The notes beneath the pieces are model-generated. The model saw nothing but the letters and a program-made list of their open reading frames with translations, searched no databases and had not been told where the DNA came from. Made by a program: the position numbers and the translations under genes. From Robertkochia solimangrovi (GTDB lineage Bacteria; Bacteroidota; Bacteroidia; Flavobacteriales; Flavobacteriaceae): DNA of 64,000 nt. Positions 1-7,161 of this stretch are shown one piece after another; within the stretch, counting starts at the first letter, position 1, and every line of letters starts with the position of its first letter. The DNA is taken from assembly GCF_007279655.1 (NCBI RefSeq), contig NZ_QKWN01000001.1, forward strand, positions 806,001-870,000. The letters are read 5' to 3'.

Positions 1-46
1 CATCATAGGGTTCACCGGCAAACATTTTTTCCTTTTCTGATTTCAT
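1..46 (-). CDS. maa: Sugar (maltose-type) O-acetyltransferase, 5' end only
   Basis: The reverse strand from 46 reads MKSEKEKMFAGEPYD and runs off the left edge. This is the characteristic opening of the Mac domain at the N-terminus of maltose/galactoside O-acetyltransferases, which acetylate sugars using acetyl-CoA and continue into a left-handed beta-helix of hexapeptide repeats. Only 15 residues are inside the window, so the catalytic part cannot be seen. The gene follows the YdeI-like gene in the same direction after an 85-base gap. The call rests on the N-terminal signature alone. Confidence 0.68.
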   Translation of the reverse strand, partial: MKSEKEKMFAGEPYD

Positions 47-131
47 AGGAATTGATTTTTTATAGAATCCTAAATTTATGAATTCCCTGGCGGACTGGCC
101 ATTTAATGGTGTCAGATTTTCTTCAGGTGAT

Positions 132-713
132 CTATTTGTCGTTTATTCCCTTTCCTATCAGAATGTCAGGAATATATTTTTCAATTCTGGAAACTCGTGT
201 CTTTTCTTGTTTTGCCTGTGAAAAGTACAATAAATAGGCTCGCTGACGGCCGGGAGTAAGTGCATAGAAAGCAGTTTTAAGTCCGGAATTTTTATCAAAA
301 GCACGGGTCAGTTCTTCCGGCACCTCATATTCCGAGGTCTTTTTCATCCTGACGTTTAAACCGGCTTTTTCAACTTCTACAGCTTCAAATATATAGGCTT
401 TGACCACCGGTTTTAAAGTTTCAATCTCACTGATATCGGTAAATCGTATTTGCCGGGCTGCCTGAACATTTTTGGTTTGCTGAATTAAAATACCTTCCGT
501 ATCCTTCAGCAGGACGCCTTTATGAAAAAGCAAAGCACAGTATTCTTTGAATTGATGTATCAGCACTACATTACTATCCCGAAAAGTGTAACAGGGATGC
601 ATCCATTTGTATTCTTCGGTGAGTCCGCATTCGAGAATAATGGCTCTTAGCATACGCATTTCATTCTGCCAGGTACGGGCATTTTCCAGAAACTGATCTA
701 CTTTTGGGTTCAT
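132..713 (-). CDS. YdeI/OmdA-family protein with DUF1801 domain
   Basis: A 193-residue cytoplasmic protein without a signal peptide. Residues about 15-115 form a DUF1801 (YdhG-like) domain, with the family's pattern of a conserved Tyr-Lys-Trp followed by a His-Pro-Cys segment near residues 35-41 and a short LLFHKG strand near 60. The last 70 residues match the bacteriocin-protection YdeI/OmdA-type tail, including LTPGRQRAYLLYFSQAKQ. The two-domain arrangement and length fit the YdeI family. The biochemical role is not established. It is transcribed toward the sugar acetyltransferase at the left edge. Confidence 0.8.
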   Translation of the reverse strand: MNPKVDQFLENARTWQNEMRMLRAIILECGLTEEYKWMHPCYTFRDSNVVLIHQFKEYCALLFHKGVLLKDTEGILIQQTKNVQAARQIRFTDISEIETLKPVVKAYIFEAVEVEKAGLNVRMKKTSEYEVPEELTRAFDKNSGLKTAFYALTPGRQRAYLLYFSQAKQEKTRVSRIEKYIPDILIGKGINDK

Positions 714-812
714 ACCACAACTTTGATTTTCATAGGTAAAAGATAGGGTAATTTATGGAATCTTAGGTTTAGTAATATTTATTGATTTCGCATGGATGCA
801 CGGCAGCCGAAT

Positions 813-3128
813 CTAAACATTTTGACTAATGAATAGTTTTTCGAGTTCTCTGATGGTAGCCATTGCAGCATTTTCAGGGATCAGTGCAGTATCTGAAATA
901 CCCGAGACCACTCTGGATATATTGTGATCAACGGTTCCTTTTTTACTCCATTCACCCGCCGTTGCGACACTTAGATAGGCTGAAAAATTATGATGTCCTG
1001 AACCGGGTCTTTCCCCTATGATGTGCACGATACCATAAGAGGCATCTTTCTCTGAATCGTTGCCAAATAACAATTCGCCACAAGCATAACCGGCTCTTAC
1101 ACGACCATTGGTTATGAAGATGTGGTCTTCACTGATCGTAAAGCCTTTTTCCTTGAGCTCTTTCCGCAATATGTTAAGGTATGGAAGGAGGTGGCCATTG
1201 TCCATCAGCGCCCTGGCATTAAGTCCGTCTGATATGATGATCTGAATATCCGGAAATATCGTATTCCAGTTCGACTTTATGGAATGTACCTGTTTTATGG
1301 CTTGCTCTGTAAGTGCTTCACCGGACTCAGGGTGGTAAACATAATCTTTCCGGTCTTTGGAAGCCGTGGAGATCACGGCAACGGCTGGTATTTGTTTGAC
1401 GAATTCAGGATCGGTTTCAGTCCATAGACTGATCTTCGCATCGTCATACAGACGATGTATTTGTTCATTGAGAGATGGCTCCGGGTCCCAGTGATTGCTT
1501 CCATATCCCTGAGATATCGGTACACCACGACCTTCTATTCTGGCGATGAAATTCTTTCCTTCTTCATAGATTTCCGACAGGGGTCTTTGGTCACCGGTTT
1601 TCAATCGATATTTATAGTATACCCATATAGGATCACCAAAATGCGCTGTAGGATTACCCTGGGCATCTATTACTTCAAGTTTTTTAAAGAATTCCCACAT
1701 AGCATCATTGACCTTATATCCGAACTGATGACGGATCCTGACATGGTCGCTGAAGGCCGTGGTGAGATAGCTTAGCATAGGGTCGTTCTTGGTGGGTAAG
1801 GCCATAAGATATGCCGGATTAGCTGGCATGATCTCGGTGATACACCAATCCAGGTCTTCCAGATTTATATCCATATGCAAGGTAGAGCAAATATCAAGCC
1901 CGATAGTGAGTCCGTGGAGTTTACCCATTGCGATATCTTCCAGACAGCAACGCACCAATTGTTCTTTTGATTTGAATACTTCAGGACCAATGAATCCTGC
2001 CACATCGTTTACATGCACCCACGAATTATTATCCTGTTTTAAGTCGTTGATGCGATATTTAAGTCCTCTCAGAAAACCATACTTTCTGGATTCATGCATC
2101 ACCATATCAAATCCTTCTCCGTGACCATTGGTAAAGTCTGCACCCTGCCCGGTTTCGGCATAGAATCCGAATTGTCCGTCTCTGAGGGAAGCATATTTAA
2201 GCATTTTATCGATAGTGACGTCAAAGGTCTTGTTAGCGTTAACTGTTCCTGCAATACTCTGGAACCAGATACCTGTAGTACCAGGATGCTCTTTTTCAAC
2301 TTCGGCCTGAATATCCACATGTGAGAGTACACAGTTTGGAAGCGTCTTTTCAAGTCCGAAGTCTGAAATGATCTTAAATAGTTCTTTTTCGATCGCTGCA
2401 ACGGATTCAGGATCGCTGGACACCGGGTTTGTACCTAAGACCACATCGCCTACAGCGTAGGACCAGGCATTAAAAACCTGCCAGCTGATATCTTCAACAT
2501 TGTCGGTGGGTGAATTGGGTTGTACCCTTGCTCCCATATATCCTTTACTGCCGATATTTGAATCTGGCAACGGATTAAATACTTTTTGACCGATAGTGAT
2601 GAGTTCTTCGTTGGACATCAATTTCACCAGGCAAGCGATCACATCGCTGGAAAGTGCCGGCATGATCGATTTGATTTCATACTCGGGTTGTGACAGGATG
2701 AACCGCTTCAGTTCATTCATAGTCCATGTACCTACCTCCTCATTATTAGCGGTAGAAGTATGGATAAAATTCAGCAGCTCATCTTTATATACCGGGTGTA
2801 AATCGAGATCCTTTATTTTAGTATTTCCGAGTAGTTCCCTGGCAAATGATCTTGAAGATTCATTTAAAGCCGCGACCTGAAGGGTCTGATCACCTTCCTT
2901 GAATTCATTGGCTGCTCCCAGAAGTTGCTTATATTGAAGCATATTAAAAGAACCGTTGGTGCGATCGAGGTAGGAAAAAAGATCTTCACCTTTCAGGGGT
3001 TCGATGAATACTTTCGATGGTGCTGAGTTCTTTGAGGATCCGGCCGGGGTGAACAACTGGCATCGATTGAGCAAGAGTACCGAGGCACCCGCCAATCCGG
3101 TTTGTTTCAGGAAATCTTTTCTTTTCAT
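813..3128 (-). CDS. eutB-eutC: Ethanolamine ammonia-lyase, EutB-EutC fusion with apparent export signal
   Basis: One 771-residue chain holds both subunits of the adenosylcobalamin-dependent enzyme that converts ethanolamine to acetaldehyde and ammonia. EutB occupies about residues 40-490: FQSIAGT followed by an Asn, then ETGQGADFTNGHGEGFD, GFIGPE, LEDIAMGKLHGL and GLDICST, all in the family order. EutC occupies about 525-765: IISDGLNARAL, a GRVRAGYACGELL segment and HIIGERPG. In most bacteria these are two genes, cytoplasmic or in a microcompartment. The start at 3128 is preferred because it gives MKRKDFLKQTGLAGAS followed by a hydrophobic stretch and Cys, a Tat/lipoprotein-like signal typical of Bacteroidota; an in-frame start at 3152 only adds eight residues. 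No eut transport, shell or reactivase genes are nearby. The family call is firm; export is inferred. Confidence 0.85.
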   Translation of the reverse strand: MKRKDFLKQTGLAGASVLLLNRCQLFTPAGSSKNSAPSKVFIEPLKGEDLFSYLDRTNGSFNMLQYKQLLGAANEFKEGDQTLQVAALNESSRSFARELLGNTKIKDLDLHPVYKDELLNFIHTSTANNEEVGTWTMNELKRFILSQPEYEIKSIMPALSSDVIACLVKLMSNEELITIGQKVFNPLPDSNIGSKGYMGARVQPNSPTDNVEDISWQVFNAWSYAVGDVVLGTNPVSSDPESVAAIEKELFKIISDFGLEKTLPNCVLSHVDIQAEVEKEHPGTTGIWFQSIAGTVNANKTFDVTIDKMLKYASLRDGQFGFYAETGQGADFTNGHGEGFDMVMHESRKYGFLRGLKYRINDLKQDNNSWVHVNDVAGFIGPEVFKSKEQLVRCCLEDIAMGKLHGLTIGLDICSTLHMDINLEDLDWCITEIMPANPAYLMALPTKNDPMLSYLTTAFSDHVRIRHQFGYKVNDAMWEFFKKLEVIDAQGNPTAHFGDPIWVYYKYRLKTGDQRPLSEIYEEGKNFIARIEGRGVPISQGYGSNHWDPEPSLNEQIHRLYDDAKISLWTETDPEFVKQIPAVAVISTASKDRKDYVYHPESGEALTEQAIKQVHSIKSNWNTIFPDIQIIISDGLNARALMDNGHLLPYLNILRKELKEKGFTISEDHIFITNGRVRAGYACGELLFGNDSEKDASYGIVHIIGERPGSGHHNFSAYLSVATAGEWSKKGTVDHNISRVVSGISDTALIPENAAMATIRELEKLFISQNV

Positions 3129-3252
3129 AGCATCGGGATTAAGATAAAACATCCTTGTCTGCTAAATGTAAGGAATTAAGAATCAGTATGCAACAAGGGT
3201 TGGTGCCTGAAGATTTGATAATGACAGTATGAGGAGGTCTTATCGTTCCCGG

Positions 3253-4812
3253 TTATTCAGTCCTTTTTAACTTCAGGTCCTGAAAGTCAAAGCTAAAATC
3301 GATATCAGGAGAGATCCCTTTCATGGTGATCAAGGTGGCATTATCATTTTCGTCGACCTGAAAGGTAGCGAAGGCATCACATTCCATATCTCTGTACTCC
3401 CATGACACGGCAAAGGTGTTGGCATTATAGTAATACATACGCCCGTTGAGTTTAGGTGAACGTTTTGATCGCATCCAGAGTTCATCATTTTTTTGGTAGA
3501 CCACTACTTCACCAAACCAGTCATCTTTATAGGTGCCTGTAAAGCGTTCTGTGTTGATCTTAGACTTTTTCATTTTATCCACTTTGTTCCATACGGCGGT
3601 AACTACAGAATCTGCTTCTGTGGCTCTTTGTGATAAGGCATTTTCGGCCCAGTCTAACCAGTTTAATCCTTCAACATTTATTAATTCATCCTTGATTTCG
3701 TTGGTAAGTGTTAACAGGCTGTAACCCCCAGGGTCGGAATTGGTAAGGATGATGATCCCGGCATTAAGCTCAGGTATCATGGTGATCATCGAAAGCATTC
3801 CTGGTAATCCTCCGGAATGTTGAACAATGGTATATCCGTTTTCATCTCTAAGGCTGAATCCGAGTCCGTATCCCTGATAATGATTGTTATAGATGCCTCC
3901 GCCCATAGCATTATAGTTCATATTCGTATGGATACGCCACAGTTCACGATGGTTTCGACGGGAGATCAGGGTGTCCGATTTCTCCTGGCCATAAAGGCCT
4001 TCGTTAAGGTGCATAGTTACCCATTTACTCAGGTCGTTAACGCTGGCATAGATCCCACCGGCAGCACCCAGCGAGCCATCAGCTTTGGTATAAGTAGGTA
4101 TTTCTTTTAATTTACCTTCCTCGGTCTTATGCGGATAGGCTATGTTGGTGTACCCGTCGATATTTTGAAATATTCCTACAGAATTCTTCATGTTCAGGGG
4201 TTTCATGATTCTTTCCTGAACGAATTTATCCCAGGGCATACCACTTACTCGCTTTACTACTTCTCCTGCTACGACATAGAGGAGATTATCATAATCATAT
4301 TTTGTCCTGAACGCAGATACGGGAGTTTGATATTGAAAACTTTTGATCACATCCTCCACTGTAAAATCTGCTCCATCAGGAAAAAACATCAGGTCGCCTG
4401 CCCCTAAACCGAGTCCACTGCGATGTGTTAGCAGGTCTGTGATCATAAAGTTCTCGGTAACATAAGGAGCATACATTCTGAATTCCGGGATATGATCTAT
4501 TACCTTGTCGGTCCAATTCAGTTTGCCCTCGTCAACAAGGATTCCCAAAGCAGTGGTTGTAAATGCCTTGCTGTTCGATGCTATCGCGAATAAGGTGTTC
4601 TCATCTACCTTGGTTTCTTTTTTTACTGAAGTAATTCCATAACCTTTCAAATGGGTCACTTCTCCATTCTGAATGACGGCAACCCCAATACCGGCCTGGG
4701 GAAATCGGGACATCGAAACTTCAATAAGGGAATCGATAAAAGCCGAACTGACTTTGTTTTGTGCTGTACTTAGAAAAGGAATAACAAGAAAAAGAAATAA
4801 TATTTTTCGCAT
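3253..4812 (-). CDS. Secreted serine hydrolase, beta-lactamase/penicillin-binding fold, with C-terminal DUF3471-like domain
   Basis: A 519-residue protein with an N-terminal signal peptide ending near TAQ-18. It has the class C beta-lactamase-fold active site: S79-N-S-K82 as the SxxK motif, a Tyr-Asp-Asn (YxN) near 175, and an HSGG segment near 335 in place of the KTG motif. About 130 residues at the C-terminus form a beta-rich domain of DUF3471 type, often attached to esterase or peptidase members of the family. Such enzymes hydrolyse esters or D-amino-acid peptides; the substrate here is unknown, and true beta-lactamase activity should not be assumed. Confidence 0.85.
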   Translation of the reverse strand: MRKILFLFLVIPFLSTAQNKVSSAFIDSLIEVSMSRFPQAGIGVAVIQNGEVTHLKGYGITSVKKETKVDENTLFAIASNSKAFTTTALGILVDEGKLNWTDKVIDHIPEFRMYAPYVTENFMITDLLTHRSGLGLGAGDLMFFPDGADFTVEDVIKSFQYQTPVSAFRTKYDYDNLLYVVAGEVVKRVSGMPWDKFVQERIMKPLNMKNSVGIFQNIDGYTNIAYPHKTEEGKLKEIPTYTKADGSLGAAGGIYASVNDLSKWVTMHLNEGLYGQEKSDTLISRRNHRELWRIHTNMNYNAMGGGIYNNHYQGYGLGFSLRDENGYTIVQHSGGLPGMLSMITMIPELNAGIIILTNSDPGGYSLLTLTNEIKDELINVEGLNWLDWAENALSQRATEADSVVTAVWNKVDKMKKSKINTERFTGTYKDDWFGEVVVYQKNDELWMRSKRSPKLNGRMYYYNANTFAVSWEYRDMECDAFATFQVDENDNATLITMKGISPDIDFSFDFQDLKLKRTE

Positions 4813-4904
4813 GGTTCACTAGTTTTGCGTTACCTAAAGTAGGGAAATTATGCGAAATGGCTCACAGTGATTACTATGATCGAATGTTAAGACTTTATAT
4901 TTTA

Positions 4905-5351
4905 TTACTGAAAATCGGATTTATCTTTTTTGTTGGTACTTTCCACGATGGTCTGAGCCCACATGTCGCCAAGCCTTTGGTGCTTTTCAGAGGTTGCGAT
5001 AATGATCATACCCACTAATCCGAAAAACCACATATCGACAGGGTCCAGTAAATGTCTTTTTAAAGATTGGCCAAAGAAAAGGTCATCTGAGAGGCCGCTG
5101 ACAGATCTCGGGCGGAGTTCCATCAATGAATTTCCAAGGGTTCTGCCGTGTAGTTGCTCAATGCCAATTGTGAAGATGCCCCAAATGCCTATAACCCCCA
5201 TGGATTTTAAAGTCCCCAAATGGTATCCTCCTGAAAAGTCCTGTTCTCCCATAAGAATGGCATAGATACAAGTGCATAGAAAAATGATCAGGTAATCTAT
5301 AATACCGGCAATTATTCTTCTTAGGAAATACTTTTTGTGTGGATTGGTCAT
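4905..5351 (-). CDS. RDD family membrane protein
   Basis: A 148-residue integral membrane protein. The N-terminus reads RRIIAGIIDYLIIFL, the Arg/Asp pattern that gives the RDD family its name, and leads into the first transmembrane helix. A second helix lies near 52-66 (GVIGIWGIFTIGI), followed by RTLGNSLMELRPRS, then a third helix near 107-120 and a final QRLGDMWAQT block, another conserved RDD element. Function is unknown; some members are proposed ion antiporters. It is transcribed away from the serine hydrolase with a 92-base gap. Confidence 0.85.
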   Translation of the reverse strand: MTNPHKKYFLRRIIAGIIDYLIIFLCTCIYAILMGEQDFSGGYHLGTLKSMGVIGIWGIFTIGIEQLHGRTLGNSLMELRPRSVSGLSDDLFFGQSLKRHLLDPVDMWFFGLVGMIIIATSEKHQRLGDMWAQTIVESTNKKDKSDFQ

Positions 5352-5469
5352 AGGTAACGGACAAAAATTAGTATTGGGGCTTGCGGGGAATATAATATTA
5401 TGGGGTAAAAATAAAAAGATTCAGAAATCAGGGGGTAAGAATCTTACAAAATTTTAATCTTAGAGGCTA

Positions 5470-6711
5470 TTACCTAAGCTTCATGATGGTGGCAGCGGTC
5501 AAATGAGGATTGTTGAAATCCACTGCATCGCCCGGTTTTTTTCCCGGTACCGGAAAGAGACGCGCAGAAAGGGCTTTGTTAAAATATTTTAAGGATAGCG
5601 TGGCCACATCCAGGTAAGTGTTTTCAAGGGTTTCGATGGAAATGTCTCCTCCCAGGGGCACTACGTCCAGGCCGGTGCCGGATACGGAGGAAAATAGCAG
5701 TAATTCTTCGACTGTATATCTTTCTTCCATCGCTCTTTTAGCGAGTACCGGATCTTCTATAACCGGAAGCATTAATCCTGAATATCCACATGATCTTACT
5801 TTAAGACTTTTGATCACTTTTGTAATGATCGCACATGCACTTAGAGTGGAAGTATTCCCAAAGGGTACTCCTGTGAGTGCTTCGATGGCCTTCCCGATAC
5901 TGGCATCGAGTCCGGGAGCCGGGGAGGTATCGATACCGTCATAGTGCCAGGTATCAGATTCCAGGTATAGCGCAATGCGTTCAATGGGGAGGAACTCTCT
6001 GTTGAGTTCAGTTCGGAGATTTTCTTCAGCATTCATCCAGTCAGAATTATCAAAAACCCTGGTAATAAGATTCGGATATTCAAGCCCGATCGCAAAGCGA
6101 TTATCTCCCTGATGGGTAGCAGCGGGAAAGAAAGGAATGTTTGCAGGGCAGTTTGCAGAGGCGGTGAATCTGAAATTCGCTTCACCATCCACACTATTAT
6201 CCGCAAGGGCTTTGCAAATAGCGGCAGCCGTTCGAATTGTATTGTAATGAATTCCGTACTCTTCCGAAGCTATGGAAACATTGAAGCTGATGTTTTCAGT
6301 ATGATTCACCAGTTTGACGACCCAATCAGCCATATCCTCTTTATACCGGTTTCCCTTCACCAGTTGACCAACAGAAAGTGCTACTTCATTTTTAAGTAGA
6401 AGATTGTCGATCATTATTAAGTCTGATAAGGTTTGTTCATCCGGTGAGTCAGACATTAATAAATAAAGATCCTGTGTAGTGATTCTCAGGGTTTGAACCA
6501 CATAGCCGTTTTCTTCATAGCGCTGTTTTGAACTTTTCAGAAAATCGATGGCATGCTTTATGGATAAGGTGTCTGAAAGACTGTTTAAATTCACACCTGC
6601 AGTAATAGTTCTGATCCTGAAATCACGGCCAGGTAGCTCCTGAGCTTTAGCATCAGTAATTGCCAGTGTCAGTAACACCATCCATATAAGTTTCAAGGAT
6701 CTAAAGCGCAT
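5470..6711 (-). CDS. UPF0210/DUF711 family protein with signal peptide
   Basis: The start at 6711 gives 413 residues opening MRFRSLKLIWMVLLTLAIT and a cleavage-like DAKAQ, and lies four bases after the stop of the upstream DUF2200 gene; a longer reading from 6765 would overlap that gene. The mature part shows the DUF711/UPF0210 layout: RIRTITAGVNL at the start, a central FRFTASANCPANIPFFPAA segment, GLMLPVIEDPVLA and GTGLDVVPLGGDIS near the end. UPF0210 proteins are usually cytoplasmic and uncharacterised, with a pyruvate-formate-lyase-like fold. A secretory signal is therefore notable. No function is proposed. Confidence 0.8.
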   Translation of the reverse strand: MRFRSLKLIWMVLLTLAITDAKAQELPGRDFRIRTITAGVNLNSLSDTLSIKHAIDFLKSSKQRYEENGYVVQTLRITTQDLYLLMSDSPDEQTLSDLIMIDNLLLKNEVALSVGQLVKGNRYKEDMADWVVKLVNHTENISFNVSIASEEYGIHYNTIRTAAAICKALADNSVDGEANFRFTASANCPANIPFFPAATHQGDNRFAIGLEYPNLITRVFDNSDWMNAEENLRTELNREFLPIERIALYLESDTWHYDGIDTSPAPGLDASIGKAIEALTGVPFGNTSTLSACAIITKVIKSLKVRSCGYSGLMLPVIEDPVLAKRAMEERYTVEELLLFSSVSGTGLDVVPLGGDISIETLENTYLDVATLSLKYFNKALSARLFPVPGKKPGDAVDFNNPHLTAATIMKLR

Positions 6712-6715
6712 ATCG

Positions 6716-7081
6716 TTAACCTTCTCTAAGGATCTTCTCCATTTTACGTCCTTTTGCCAGTTCATCGACCAACTTATCGAGATATCTTACTTGTTTCGTC
6801 AGGGGAGTTTCTATTTCTTCAATACGGTAGCCACAGATCACGCCGGTGATGAGTTGGGCATTCGGATTTAAGGTGGCTCTTTCGAAGAAAGTTTCAAAGG
6901 TGGCCTTTTCGTCTATCAAACCCTGTAGTTGTTGCGGATCATATCCGGTTAGCCATTGGATGACTTCCTGGAGTTCTTCAAGAGTTCTGCCTTTCTTTTC
7001 AACCTTGGTGATATAATGGGGATATACGGATGAAAATGTCATTTTAGCGATACGTTCATCATGTTTGCTCGTTGTAGTCAT
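6716..7081 (-). CDS. DUF2200 domain-containing protein
   Basis: A 121-residue cytoplasmic protein that is a DUF2200 domain from end to end. Typical segments are [15 protein letters not shown] near residue 10, IQWLTGYD near 42, [17 protein letters not shown] in the middle, and [20 protein letters not shown] at the end. The length is normal for the family. No biochemical role is known. It lies four bases upstream of the secreted UPF0210 gene and so is probably cotranscribed with it, although the two families have no known connection. Confidence 0.85.
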   Translation of the reverse strand: MTTTSKHDERIAKMTFSSVYPHYITKVEKKGRTLEELQEVIQWLTGYDPQQLQGLIDEKATFETFFERATLNPNAQLITGVICGYRIEEIETPLTKQVRYLDKLVDELAKGRKMEKILREG

Positions 7082-7129
7082 ATTAAATAATCTTTTGTAG
7101 CTTTAAATTAAACATTTTAAATTTTCTTA

Positions 7130-7159
7130 AACCTGGTAAAAACCATTTTTTTACCGGTT
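7130..7159 (-). terminator. Hairpin after the GH2 gene
   Basis: AACC-T-GGTAAAAA pairs with TTTTTACC-GGTT across a five-base loop, with a single bulged T, giving a 12-bp stem directly after the GH2 stop codon. It is A+T-rich and its downstream tract on the minus strand is only weakly U-rich, so efficiency is uncertain. Confidence 0.55.
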
Positions 7160-7161
7160 AC

